Source: Trileptium ribeirensis (Eukaryota > Nematoda > Enoplea > Enoplida > Thoracostomopsidae). From it: DNA of 64,000 bases. Each line of letters begins with the position of its first letter. The first letter of the stretch is position 1. The stretch is from contig JASANE010028067.1 of the NCBI GenBank assembly GCA_030248225.1, positions 1 through 64,000 of the forward strand, read 5' to 3'. The position numbers were made by a program, and so were the translations under genes. Below are positions 47,628 through 60,650 of the stretch, piece by piece. The notes beneath the pieces were generated by a model that was given only the letters and a program-made list of their open reading frames with translations, had not been told where the DNA came from and made no database searches.

Positions 47628-50578
47628 CAAGTTAATTTGCGTGCACGCTGACATTAAAATGTCCCCTATGTTAAGGTTGACATTGGGGACATTTGTAACT
47701 GTCGGCCCTCACTATTTATTTTGTCCGAGCAGACATAGCTAGCCCTTTTTTGTCCAGACAGTTAGCGCTTACTGTCCTGGACAAATTTTAGGGTCCCAGC
47801 TAGCTGTCTTTGTGCTATATGCAAAAGGAGTTGCGTTTTCAGCAAGAAGCTCATTGCTATTGCTGTTTTCTTGTACATTAGGTGTAGTGGGCTGTTGCCC
47901 CGCGACTGCATTTAGTTTTCGAGGTTCATTCGTTCCTAAGTTTTTCAGCTCTAGATTGATTGGCTAATTTGGTGGATAAAATTGGTGATCTTGTTCAGTA
48001 AAGTAGGGACGTTTTGATTTGCTGTTTTTTGTTATTACTGTTTTAGGCTATGTTTGTGCGTAAGATACTTTCGGTTTGCTGATCGACTAATACTTGGGTC
48101 TTGGTGATACACAGTCGCATCCCCAACGATATTTGTATTCATATTAGCGGCGGTATCGTGGTCTGCGAATGCTTATACACGGCAATAGTTTCCAGCTACA
48201 TCTCGCATATACCGGCGCTGATGTAGTGATATAATCTATTGCTTGCTCATACTGTATTTTTTCTCTAGTCATAGCTTTAATTATTTCATTATCGAGAAAG
48301 GAGGTATAAGACGATAGTGCATACATTCTGGCAGGAGTGCACGCGGGGTTACTACCTCTGAGGTCCAGACCGTTTCTAGACCGATTAGCCAGGTATTTTA
48401 CATCCCCGCGGGAAAAACTAAACCCGTAGCCAGTCAAATGCCACCGCCAAGCAAAAAGGTTCGCCGACCGACCCGTTGTGATTAACGCCATCCTGCCAAT
48501 TCCTCCCTTTGCACCATTAACGTCGCCATACTGATATGCTGGTCTGCCGGCATGTGTGCACAAAATTTCATCCAGTGTTGATCACGGTTGATCTCATCTT
48601 CAAGGAATCAAGGAACGAGATCTTATAAGATAATCACAGAAGCTATACACAAATTAATGAAGTATAGGTTTAGCCGGAGAAAAAGTAAACGTAGTTTTTC
48701 TCCACAAGCAGCATTTACCCACAATATTGTTTGTATTAAACAATAGTTATTAGCCGCATCTTTGCAATATATCCCTAATTTGGCCAAAGTTTACCCTGTA
48801 TGTATGTATGAATATGTATTCTGATAGAATTTGTCAACGTGCTTCCATCTGTGGAAAGTGTTGGTGCTGTTGGCGAACGGATGTTAAACAGAAAAATATA
48901 CTAGTACGTTCCCTTGTACTTAGGTCATTTTTTGCCGCCTTTGCCTGACAAGATCTTGTACGTTTGCTGGTTCTTGTAGTATTAGTATTTGAACCGGAAC
49001 ATTTTGAAAAAAATCAGATATACAATCGAAGTTTTTTGGTGAAAAATTCGTGGTCCGGGTCCGGCTTAGAATTTTAAACAGTTACAGCTGTAATGTGAGT
49101 TACTTGCCCGTTTACGAACAGTGTGTTACGGTATTCAAACAGCTAATCATGTTACTTTCATCGTTTTCATCCCGTAACGACGCTGCAATTACACCCTGAT
49201 GATTCTGACGAAGGGTTAAAATGTATCTAAATTTAGATTAACCACGTTCGCTTTGTCTTCTTTCGATTTCGAGTAACTAGTTTGCTTTGATTTACTGTAT
49301 TTCCGGCGTCACGTGGTCCATCTACATGGTATCTAAATATTTTATAATCATGTTGGCGCGATTGACCATGACCCAAAAATCATCTATCAATATTTTGCCC
49401 CAAAGTAGTTTTTTGTGAACCTTTTCCAAGCTGATCAATATTTCAACGGTGTTAATTTCATAGTAATGTATATATTCGGGCAGACGAACATGCGCAAGTG
49501 CTATCGTGATTGTTTTGTTTCTATTTTTCATTTTTCTAGTATTATTAAATAAACGGATGTGCGGGTAAATGGCGATATGCCTCTTACAAAGCCGGAAACT
49601 GTGGCTGCAAAGGTAAGACAAAGCCGGAAACTGTTAAGATGCGTTGGATCACTGCTTGAACACATAGCCCATGTACCCTTAAGATACTTAAAATATAAGG
49701 AATGTATTCCAGTAAATGGAATGTATGACCAGTCGTAGTGAGCAAACACTTTTTGAGCGGAAAGAGGTATTCAGCATTGCGTACCCAAAGAGGCGTCACC
49801 TTACACTAGCTACCCCTAATTCCCACGCCGCCGACATGTATCGAGATAGCTATATTTATTTAATAAAGCTTTAAGCTCGCAGCAACATTTTTTCAAAGCT
49901 ATGTCACAACCTCATACATGTACGGTAGGGGTGTTACCATACATGCCGACGGTCAGTCGTGCCAGGGATAGAAGGTCCTGCTGGGGGAGGTCACCACGTT
50001 CGGGGGACAACCCCCCTGGCAGCTAAAATTTCAATGGTTCTAGGGGTTCGGTCGTGAGGACCGTTTTTGGTCTTCGGGGGCATATTTTTGCCCACGGGTT
50101 CACTTTTCTGCACGGGGTGATGCTGTGCACCCAACCTCAGGGTAGGGTATCACCCTAGGTTTTGGGCCTCGGAGTGGGGTTGGGGCGAAAACTCAGGGTG
50201 TGGGGTAACCCCCTTCTGCATGGTATTGGTATTGCCCACCCTGAGGTTCACACCTCCTCCCGAGGCTGAAAAGCTAGGTGTTACCTCCCCCTTGTGGGTG
50301 AGTCAGTGGTGCGCTCTCCCGTCCCAATACCGCACTGGCATGGCCAAACGCCGGCAACTATGAGAGCACACAAATTCGTAGGTTTCATATAGCGAGCCCG
50401 AACTGTGAGACAATTTTTAGTGTCAGCGCTGACTGTTGTATGAAATCATGTAGTCAACTGACGCAGTACATCCATGTCCTACAGTTAGCTACCACTATAG
50501 CGGGACATTGGAATGGTGAGCGCAGACTGTGGGACAAAGCTAAGTCAGCGTGCACGCAAATTAACTTGAATGAGCCAT
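47628..50578 (+). mobile_element. 2.95-kb DNA element with perfect 35-bp terminal inverted repeats
   Basis: The left end starts ATGGCTCATTCAAGTTAA and reads on to CGTGCACGCTGAC at 47662. The right end, 50544-50578, is its exact complement. Inside the ends are GGGACA / TGTCC motifs (47665-47770; 50400-50535). No transposase was recognised in the interior, so it is probably non-autonomous. The frames at 48144-48563 and 49322-49799 are unidentified. The TIR is clearly related to that of the 54.2-61.1 kb element (ATG..TC.TT.AAG.TAA pattern, then GTGCAC and TGAC), so both belong to one family. No target-site duplication is evident. Confidence 0.85.
49920..50350 (+). other. GC-rich, hairpin-rich block inside the 2.95-kb element
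   Basis: Dense GGG and CCC runs with several complementary pairs, for example GGGTGATGCTGTGCACCC and TAGGGTATCACCCTA. It has no coding domain. It contrasts with the AT-rich remainder of the element and could be an inserted foreign segment. Confidence 0.5.
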
Positions 50579-50697
50579 AACACAAAGACAAAAATAATTA
50601 AATTAAAATTTACACTGCACAAAAAACGTCCGCGCATCGTAAACTTTCCGTAAACGTTCAGTGCCAGAAAAGTTCCGGCAGCGAATGTTGCACCAAA

Positions 50698-50958
50698 ATG
50701 CGCGACCACAAGATGATTTTGTGGAGCAATCTACGACAAGCCGCCAAACGCCCGAGAGTCCAATATATCGTCAGCAAGTGGCGTACACGACACGAAATTC
50801 GTAATAGTCCCGGTACCAAGACAATAATCGTATCGAAGTCGACTAAGTCCACACGTAAAAATAGCGTCCGACAGCCCGAACGGTCAATTCGAGTCGAACG
50901 AATAACAAAGAAGCGTAAGGATTATCGAGCGAGGATCAATGTTATAAACAGTCGATAA
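50698..50958 (+). other. Unrecognised 86-codon basic open frame
   Basis: A frame rich in Arg, Lys and Thr (QAAKRPRVQYIVSKWRTRHE, ERITKKRKDYRAR). It lies between the 2.95-kb element and a retroelement leader. It could be a remnant of a retroelement nucleic-acid-binding protein, but no motif supports this. Confidence 0.2.
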
Positions 50959-51514
50959 ATCGGTTAGAAGCTCGGTAGTTGCGATATATGAACAGTTGAA
51001 CAGTATATCGTATGAGTCCGCTGAGAGCCGTTATACAACTGGGTTAAGATGTCGACTTCACGCGGACAAAATTCAATAACGAACAGGCAAATGGATTAAT
51101 ACACCGCGATATTGATTAGCAAAAGAATTAGTCAGTTTAGCACGTTAGAACACAATACACTTGAAATGGTGCCCATCGGGTCGACGTGTGCATATTGGGG
51201 GAGCATGCACGGTGACGTCGTAAACCACAGCACATATTGGCAAGTCCTACACAAGAGTTAGCAGGCCACATCGAACCCGACACAAAGCGAGGACACATGC
51301 AAGGGCACAAAATAATGCAAAGTACAAAAGTTAAAGGCACACTTGGGTAAGCACAATTCATATATAGCGCGGTTGCCCTATAGCGAAATTCAGAACACGT
51401 CCTAGTTGCGAGAGGCCCTAGAGAAATGAACCGTGTCTATGTGTAATGTATGTGTAAAATTTTAGACTTAGTAGGCACCGCCAGTGAGATCGCCAAAATA
51501 AATGTCTCACGGCG

Positions 51515-51530
51515 TGGCCCCCAACGATGT
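51515..51530 (+). promoter_or_regulatory. Candidate Lys-type primer-binding site
   Basis: TGGCCCCCAACGATG closely follows an AAATAAATG poly-A-like signal at about 51497 and precedes the leader repeat. It resembles the TGGCGCCCAACG site primed by lysine tRNA in many LTR retroelements, with one change. The LTR itself was not delimited. Confidence 0.5.
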
Positions 51531-51537
51531 AATAACG

Positions 51538-52084
51538 GTACCCAGCTGCATGGGGTTACTTCCTAACACCACGCCCATACGACCCCGGCTATCATAACCT
51601 CAAGGGTGAACCATAAATTTAGCAATTTTGACACCTCTCCTGGTCAGACCCAAGAAGTTATGGAGCTTAGCAAGTCGCAGGCGCGCTTCACGAGTTGTGT
51701 TCGGACCCCGCCCGATTGGTTGCGCATGTGTCTAGTATCGGGTATGATTACTGAAGACCCCGGGAAGTTGACATCGAAATCTGCTCGCAGGCTATAATAT
51801 CAAACCGATATTCTCTATACTAATCTTACGTGAAAGCTGTTTAGGTCACTATGATTTGAAATACGAGTTTGAATGCGTGCCTATTCTAGTAGAAATTTTA
51901 ACTCGGATTCATAGAGCTATGATGGTAAACCAGGAAATTTGGAAGTAGCCAATGTGGCCCCCCACAGGGTTCCGACTGTCCCTGGAAGTTTAACGTCGGA
52001 TGTTCTGAGCAATGATATATTGGCAGTAATTATTTACTATGAACAGCAGGGGCTGGCTAACAAGCTTCAGCGTAATTCACACAT
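51538..52084 (+). repeat. Retroelement leader repeat, copy B
   Basis: Same family as 42460-42966 and the 7.4-kb fragment. It lies directly 3' of the primer-binding site, so the family is the untranslated leader or the start of gag of an LTR element. Similarity to copy A stops at 52084. Confidence 0.8.
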
Positions 52085-54169
52085 GAGGTTCCCATTGGTG
52101 GCCTCTATTATCAATTTCGTTGACTCTTCTCACAAGAATTTCGACACTCCATAATAATAACGTTAATGGCCAACTCTACGCGTCAGGGCTTGGGATATTC
52201 TCACCTGCAAGCCATGGCGTGCAGTCTTAGCCCATCCAGGCGGACGAACATATCGCGCTTTCTAATCGAATAACACGGGAGGCGATGGTTAGTTTTGAAG
52301 CTTTTATTTCAGCGTTATGTACCATATAATGAGTTAGGGGCAACGCAATTTAGGACGCAGCAACATAATGAGGTAGCGGCACAAATAGTCGTTTTACCTG
52401 TGGCTCGACATGATTCTGGGTATGCGCACACCGAGGGGCTCAGAGCGAGTGCGGGCCCGACTAGACGGGGCATCAGAGATCACTGCCCATGCAATCCCCC
52501 AATTTTGGCGACGTGAGTCCAGCTACGGGTTCCGAAGCAGGAACCGATGCGCTTCGAAGTTCACTCCAGGTAGCGCGCGGCTCTACCGCTATTCGGGGAA
52601 CTATAGGGTAGAATCCATCCGTCCTATAGGTTCTGGCGCTGGTCAGTCGAGCAAAGGTAAAAGGTCAGGAGCTAATGACAGGGTTTACATCATCCAGAGG
52701 ACATCGGCTAATAGGAGCATAAAAATTAAAGCGTCAGGCATATAAATTACATTGCTGCGGGTCATATACAAAGCAGTACAGGGTCATGTTACCAGTCGAA
52801 TACGGTACAGATTGCTGCATAGTTAGAAACATCGAAGTATGGCACATAACAATGTACGGTGGTAATAATTTGAACAGTTATGGTACAACTCAGCACATAG
52901 ATATCCACTTCAAAGCGAACACGTTATAGGTTGTCACACGATTGGCACCGCTTCGCTATTCAAGTATCCCTTCCAATTTTTACAAACCTCGAGTGATTCC
53001 TCTAAAACAACTTCCTAACCGGTTCTTCAGGAAGAACGTCCTGCACCTACCTACGAACAGGAGGGCATGCACGAATTCGGTTTGACTTTTCACAAATGCT
53101 ATCTTACTCCCACAACTCATAGATTTACCTGAGCAAATGCCGATCCACGCGCTAGGGTCTACCAGAAGCTAAGCAAGTTTGATTACTCGAATATGATAGC
53201 GGTAGCTATCAACAAGCTGAAGCGTTTACTGGTAGACGGTGAGGGCAACACGCAGCGGAATCTAAAGATGCTAGAGTGCAATTGAATTTATCTCAGGCAG
53301 CTCTCCACAAAGGGCGGCGAGTTCACGACTGGGCCTTGCCAGGATGACACTAGAAATTGAGCGCAACCGAAGTGCTAATCGCGACTTTGTTTAACCCATA
53401 GACTTGAACGTAGAGTCGGCAAAAGTGAGAATGGGCGTGAAACATACTTGCCAGTTTGTGTGGTGTTCCAGGCTCACGAACACCCGATGATGCACATCTA
53501 TGTCTGCATAGTACCTCCTATTTTCTGATAGACGGTCATAAATTCTCGGTCTGCTCTTGGTTTAAAATACTCTTTCGTCGAACTGTTTAACATACAGTAT
53601 TGATAGCGGTACAAACGCTGTAATATCGTGTCAAACAGCAAGTGTAGTCAGCAAGAAGACAGCACTTTAATGATGAATTTTGAAAATAGTGCTCTTTATT
53701 CGACAAATGCATGTCAACTGACACCCAACGCCATCCCGGCAGAAGATAGCAAATAATATGTGGTCTGTTGTACGCTACCATTTGGTTTTAACATAATATT
53801 TGAAATAAAACATCCGGACATAAAATCATAATCGCTAAAGAAATACCACATGCAGTTTTATTGATGCATTGATATTGATAAATTTATTGCAACGCTGACC
53901 TCTGTCTATAGTTCGAAACAAACAATTTTAACAGGATGATCGTTTGCAGCAAAATTCAAAATTATCTCACTTATTTCTTGGCGGACCGGTTAGATCGAAA
54001 ATTGCGAAATAAACCGCTCACACCTTCATACAGATAATTGATACATAATACATAAATTATAAAATGGCCTAGGGTTAGTTGATGAAACAAATAGAGAAAT
54101 TGCCAAAAGTTCATTAAATATATACTAAAACTATTCCATACAGTTTGCCGACAAATTATGTAGAACATT
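52085..54169. other. Retroelement-like debris, no confident gene
   Basis: 52295-52516 opens with FQRYVPYNELGATQFRTQ and 53130-53285 reads (with an upstream stop) YQKLSKFDYSNMIAVAINKL. Both look like real but decayed protein, possibly gag-related, and neither is identified. At 53568-53584 the sequence that in copy A directly follows the leader reappears. The interval 52085-53567 is therefore an insertion here or a deletion in copy A. 53590-54169 is AT-rich with nothing recognised. Confidence 0.35.
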
Positions 54170-54614
54170 ATGAGTCGTTTAAGATAAGTTCTGTGCACCG
54201 TGACGTAGCTGTTTCCCAATAGTATGCTATGACTGCTTGGGACATTATAATAGTAAGCTCTGACTATTGCTCTTGTCCGTATTTACTTAGCTAGGCTTTG
54301 CGGACAAAAATGGCGTAACGGCCGAATCTGTTGGACAAACATGAGTGTCTCCCCTCACTGTTTTCACTAATAAATTTTTAAATTTGTTTTAAGCATGTGT
54401 ATTTGACATAGACAGCAGTCACCGCAGTATAATCGTTGTATTTTATTTATGAAAGCTTTACAGAGGAGTTCACTTTTGTGTGACATTGTGTTCTAAATCA
54501 ACTAGTAGACGCCGTGGGCTTTATATTCGCTAAGCTATTTAAAAAACCCTTGAAACTGTATTTTCGTGTTTTGTATCATTATACTGTTTTGTGTAGAAAA
54601 AGCAAAACGCGGTA

Positions 54615-55900
54615 GTTCGGGTCAGAGGTCCGAATGATAGTTGTTACCCCATTTTAAGACCCTTAGCGAAGTTAAGGTTATTTTTATTTTAACTTCCGAA
54701 TTTTTTCTCTGCTTGGCTTGATTTCATAATAAAATGATAAATTCCGATGCCGTTTTTTTAATTATGGTTTTGGTTGTGGAGTTATGGGGCTTTAGGGATG
54801 GCACAGTCGTGGTTCCTCGACCTTAAATTCAGAAATTTGTTCTGGCATATAGGCGGCTGAAAATTTACACTTGAGGGTTTCCGAGCTTTAAAAGCTCAAT
54901 CCCGATGGTCCTTTTGCTTTGTGATTGATGTTTATATGGCTACGGCGGTATGGCGCCTCGTGGTTCGGGGTCAGAGGTTAAAATGATAGTTTTTACCCCA
55001 TTGTAGGACCCTTAGCGAAAGCAAGATTATTTTTATTTTAACTTCCGAATTTTTTCTGTTTGGTTTGATTTCATAATAAAATGATAAATCCCGATGCCGC
55101 GTTTTTGCGATTAAGGCTCCGGTTGTGGGATTTGAGGCATGGCACCCTCGTGGTTCCTCGACCTTAAATTCAGAAATTTGTTCTGACATATAGTATGCTT
55201 AAAAGTTACACTTGAGGGTTTCCGAGCTTTAAAAACTCAATCACGATGGTCCTTTTGCTTTCTGATTGATGTTTCCATGGGTACGGGGGCATGGCGCCTC
55301 GTGGTTCGGGGTTAGAGGTCAAATTGATAGTTTTTACCCCATTGTAGGACCCTTAGCGAAAGCAAGATTATTTTTATTTTAACTTCCGAATTTTTTCTGT
55401 TTGGTTTGATTTCATAATAAAATGATAAATCTCGATGCCGCGTTTTTGCGATTAAGGCTCCGGTTGTGGGATTTGAGGCATGGCACCCTCGTGGTTCCTC
55501 GACCTTAAATTCAGAAATTTGTTCTGACATATAGGCGGCTGAAAAACTACCTTTAAAAACTCAATCCCGATGTTCGCTTTGCTTTGTGATTGATGTTTCC
55601 CTGGCTACGGCGGTATGGCGCCTCGTGGTTCGGGGTCAGAGGTTAAATTGATAGTTTTTACCCCATTGTAGGACCCTTAGCGAAAGCAAGATTATTTTTA
55701 TTTTAACTTCCGAATTTTTTCTGTTTGGTGTGATTTCATAATAAAATGGGCCCAATGATAAATCCCGATGCCACGTTTTTGCGATTAAGGCTCCGGTTGT
55801 GGGATTTGAGGCATGGCACCCTCGTGGTTCCTCGACCTTAAATTCAGAAATTTGTTCTGACATATAGGCGGCTGAAAAGTTACACTTGGGGGTTTCCGAG
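54615..55900 (+). repeat. Tandem units of the left foldback arm (about 340 bp, four copies)
   Basis: Unit starts near 54615, 54962, 55304 and 55629, each with GGTTCGGGGTCAGAGG, TTTTTACCCCATTGTAGG, GATTTCATAATAAAATGATAA, TGCGATTAAGGCTCCGG and TTGTTCTGACATATAGG. Three copies of a 72-75-codon minus-strand frame are by-products of the unit; identical peptide in each copy reflects recent homogenisation. Confidence 0.9.
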
Positions 55901-57049
55901 CTTTGAATCGGCTTATCAATTTACAATACATGTTCAAAACATGCCACGTTTTACGTTTTTAGCTTTCTGTTGATCGTTATTACCAGATATCGTATGCGTG
56001 ATAATCATTGGCCAATAACGGGAGCTGGATGAAACTGCTTTTCTACTTAATGTATATATGTAGTAGTGTGATTGAATTTGGGCGCTATTGTGTGATATCC
56101 ACATATATCATATCGAGGTGTGCTATCGAGAGCTAATTAGCGGTGCACGCAAAAGGTGTAGGTGTACGTATTTCACTACGCTCTTCAATATCGATAAAAT
56201 TATTAATTTTTTATGTTAAAATTAATCGATGTGTGTTTAGCTACCTGGATTTCATCAAAAATGTGCTATTAAAATATTGTTTTGGCAAAGCGCCTTCTCA
56301 ACAAAAAGCATTAACATAGTACTGTTCATAAAAATTCCCACGAACCAATGCGGAAAATTAAAGGCGGCAAGCCTCTCCACAAGTGGTTCATATGAGGCAG
56401 AATTTTCGAGGTGTTACCTCTAATCTACCTCAGTTGTATTTTGGCTTCCCTAGTACGTATAATAAACATAAATGGACATAACGGGAGCGGGGGATCAAGC
56501 ACCATGAGGCATCTGACACCTTTATGGCGAAGCGATGAACCTCCTCCCTGAAGCTCTATACCACTGCCTTCCACTTTGCGCTGCGCACAAGGCATGTGGA
56601 AAATTTCAGCAAAATCAGTAGAAAATCGGCAAAAATTGTAGGTAAAATTGTCTAAAATTAGAAAAAATTTAGAGTTTCATAAAGTCTCGAAACTTTACCC
56701 TCTTGCACCGCCGCTAACCGGTTCATGGAATCATAAATTAATTTTATGCATTTCTGACGTCAATTTTAGACCCCTATTTCAGATAGTCCGCCGTAATTCC
56801 GGCACCACTACTGTGATTAGTAATTGTGAGGTGGCAAACCCTTTAATAATTAAAAGCGGTCAAAACGTTAGAAATAGGGACTTCGGCGTGAAATTGTTTA
56901 AAAGATAAGTATGGTTTTATCAGATTCTCTTCAAATCCCGGGTTTCATCGTTATCTGACATTCGTTTGCTGCAAGATGGAGGCCCACTTATTACAAAATA
57001 ACAACTTTTGAAATAGCTGTACGTTATAGTAAATATTACAATATACAAT

Positions 57050-58066
57050 GTATATCTAACGAGAATGGTGCGAAACGGAAGACACCAAATGTTTTGCTTC
57101 AAAGGTAAGAGATTTGTGCTAAAAGCACGTTATGATTCAACACTATTCTTGTTCAGCTTTCTATATATCCGTTCTTTAGTGCCGTTTACATAGTATCAGA
57201 AAAAATACAAGGTTATAAGGGTGAGAGGGCAAACCCTAGAGGCTGGGACTTATCATCAGAACTACGCGCCCTCCGCCCTTCTCAAGATACCCTGTTTGAA
57301 CTCTACACCATCCCTCACTGCCCCATGCTCGCCGAAAGCGTGGCCAAACAGGATAAATGCGCCAGCCGGCCACTGAGAGATGTGCAGCGGATGGTATTGC
57401 GTCCAATTTTATTATGTTTACAATTAATTATACACTTTATTTAAAAGGTTAGCATCGTGTTTCAGTTAATACACGTACGATTTTAGATCTTCAAATCAAT
57501 ATATTGTACTGTACAAAAGCACATTGTAGCTTATGCGTGGAGGCATAAATATTATGTTGAGGTACTACATATTCATTGTCTTCTTGATGCATGTTTCGAG
57601 TCTTGGTCGTTTGCAAGGTCGAAGGATTATACGTCCAGCAACGTATTGCGGCAGAAAGTTGTCGTCATCAATTTGTTCTGGTATATCGTTTGTTGACTTT
57701 AGAATGGTTGGTTTTAGTTCTGTGGCACGTAGAATACGAGAAATGATGATCTTTCACAAACCTGAATTGTGCTGTTTTAAAAATTTTACGGCAGGCGTAA
57801 CAGTAATTTCGATTCCAGTGAATATGTGAAGTTCCCATTCCAATTCAGGCCTGAATCGTAAACGACCAATTTCCAACCAAAAATATGAAAATTTATCAAC
57901 AGTTTATCAAATGTTTATTTAAAACTGTACTCTAAAACTGTTTATATATAAAGTCTCTTGGCATGCTGAAAGAGAGTTATTGACTGATGTCCGCTGCCTT
58001 AGATTTGCTGGCTTCGTTTATGTGCGACGAATGCGAAATTGTTTGTAAAAATTGGAGAAACTTTCT

Positions 58067-58115
<49 letters not shown>

Positions 58116-58740
58116 CCAAAGTGCCTTCTATTTTTTTTTTTTTAATTTTCGTTTCGACATTTTTTTTTAATTTGTCAAAGGGTTTGCACCTCGGCAATTT
58201 ACTGTATCACAGTTGCTATTATAATTTAGGTAGTTTGGGGGGAAGGAAATAATGTATTTTTAGGAGACCTGCTTTAGATAGGCAATTTCTAGAAGTAGTT
58301 GCCGGAAGTTACGGCAGTCTTGAATGTTGCGATTTCGAAAATGGTAAGTCATTAGTTGGCGAATTAGAAATAGGGGTCTGAGATTTGTTCTGAAAGATTA
58401 ATCACATTGCGTAATACGATTGGTTAGATGAATAGTTTGTAGGTATAATATATTAAGGTATAATATATTAAGGGGGATAAGTATATAATAATAGTGTTTT
58501 TTAAGATAAATGTAAAAAAGTGTGGGGAATGGGGGTTAATGTTTTATTGTTTTATGTTTGTATATTATACCGTTATGTAATTTCGTTTTGGCATAGTTAC
58601 AAAAGGAGGATATATAAAAAGTAATAAGAATAGTGTTTTATCTTATTGTGCTTATAGCAAAATCTCTTCTAAATGGGAAAAATTTTTTTTGGTTGTTTTC
58701 ATTTCGCAATTTCGTTAGATAAATTGTTTATATGTAATAT
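57050..58740. other. Centre of the foldback element, no transposase recognised
   Basis: The loop between the arms holds a 98-codon frame (57533-57829) of unknown nature, long T runs and AT-rich sequence, and an exact tandem GTATAATATATTAAG near 58441-58475. A small G/C-richer piece at 57220-57400 has no recognised domain. Confidence 0.4.
58068..58113 (+). repeat. Poly-T run of 46 bases
   Basis: Forty-six uninterrupted T, followed at 58131-58143 by another 13. It could be the poly-A tail of a minus-strand retroposed sequence, or simple slippage. A run this long is unreliable in most assemblies. Confidence 0.9.
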
Positions 58741-59699
58741 TTTTATAAGTAAGTATTTCAAAAGTTGTCATCTTTGTAATAAGTGGGCCTCCATCTTGAG
58801 AAAGGAATGTCGATAACGATGAACCGATTTGGGTTTGGAAGAAAGTTCTGCGTAAATTTTTCTTATCTTTTCAGACATTTCCGCCGAAGCCCCCCCACCA
58901 ACCAACCCCAAACAAAACCAGCCCAAAACTTTATGCTCTAATTTTTTTTTGCTTTTTACCTCCAATTTTTGCCGATTTTCTATTATTTTGCTGAAATTTT
59001 CCACATGCCTTGTGCGCAGCGCAGAGTGGAAGGCAGTGGTATAAAGCTTCAGGGAAGAGGTTCATCGCTTCCGCCATAAAGGTGTTAATGCCTATGGTGC
59101 TTGATCCCCCGCTCCCGTTATGTCCATTTATGTTTATTATACGTACTAGGGAAGCCAAAATACAACTGAGGTAGATTGGAGGTAACACCTCGAAAATTCT
59201 GCCTCATCTTAACCACCTGTGGTTAGGCTTGCCGCCTTTAATTTTCCGCATTAGTTCGTGGGAATTTTTATGAACAGTACTATGTTAATGCTTTTTGTTG
59301 AGAAGGCGCTTTGCCAAAATAATATTAATAGCACATTTTTGATGAAATCCAGGAAGCTATAAACACACATCGATCAATTTTTACATAAAAAACTAATAAT
59401 TTTATCGATATTGAAGAGCGTAATGAAATATACGTACACCTACACCTTTTGCGTGCACCGCTAATTAGCTCTCGATAGCATACCTCGATATGATATATGG
59501 GGATATCACACAATAGCGCCCAAATTCAATCACACTACTACATATATACATTAAGTAGAAAAGCAGTTTCATCCAGCTCCCGTTATTGGCCAATGATTAT
59601 CACGCATACGATATCTGGTAATAACGATCAACAGAAAGCTAAAAACGTAAAAAGTGGCATGTTTTGTACATGTATTGTAAATTGATAAGCCGATTCACA

Positions 59700-60650
59700 G
59701 CTCGGAAACCCCCAAGTGTAACTTTTCAGCCGCCTATATGTCAAAACAAATTTCTGAATTTAAGGTCGAGGAACCACGAGGGTGTCATGCCTCAAACCCC
59801 ACAACCGGAGCCTTAATCGCAAAAACGCGGCATCGTAATTTATCATTATATTATGAAATTAAACCAAACAGAGAAAAAGTTCGGAAATTAACATAAAAAT
59901 GCTTGCTTTCGCTAAGGGTCCTACAATGGGGTAAAAACTATCATTTTAACCTCTGACCCCGAACCACGAGGCGCCATGCCCCCCCTACCCATGGAAACAT
60001 CAATCACAAAGCAAAACGAACATCGGGATTGAGTTTTTAAAGCTCGGAAACCCCCAAGTGTAACTTTTCAGCCGCCTATATGTCAGAACAAATTTCTGAA
60101 TTTAAGGTCGAGGAACCACGAGGGTGTCATGCCTCAAACCCCACAACCAGAGCCTTAATCGCAAAAACGCGGCATCGTAATTTATCATTATATTATGAAA
60201 TTAAACCAAACAGAGAAAAAGTTCGGAAATTAACATAAAAATGCTTGCTTTCGCTAAGGGTCCTACAATGGGGTAAAAACTATCATTTTAACCTCTGACC
60301 CCGAACCACGAGGCGCCATGCCCCCCTACCCATGGAAACATCAATCACAAAGCAAAACGAACATCGGGATTGAGTTTTTAAAGCTCGGAAACCCTCAAGT
60401 GTAACTTTTCAGCCGCCTATATGTCAGAACAAATTTCTGAATTTAAGGTCGAGGAACCACGAGGGTGCCATGCCTCAAATCCCACAACCGGAGCCTTAAT
60501 CGCAAAAACGCGGCATCGGGATTTATCATTTTATTATGAAATCAATCCAAACAGAAAAAAATCGAAAGTTAAAATAAAAATAACCTTAACTTCGCCAAGG
60601 GTCCTAAAATGGGGTAACAACTATCATTCGGACCTCTGACCCGAACTACC
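59700..60650 (-). repeat. Tandem units of the right foldback arm
   Basis: Mirror images of the left-arm units, about three copies (boundaries near 59957, 60300 and 60644). Two are nearly identical to each other over more than 300 bases, more alike than either is to the left-arm units, indicating recent local duplication within the arm. Confidence 0.9.

Noticed and set aside
54971..55863. Three nearly identical 72-75-codon minus-strand proteins, and a fourth at 60421
   Set aside because: They are read from the tandem DNA unit of the foldback arms. The repeated identity is at DNA level and no start context or domain supports translation.
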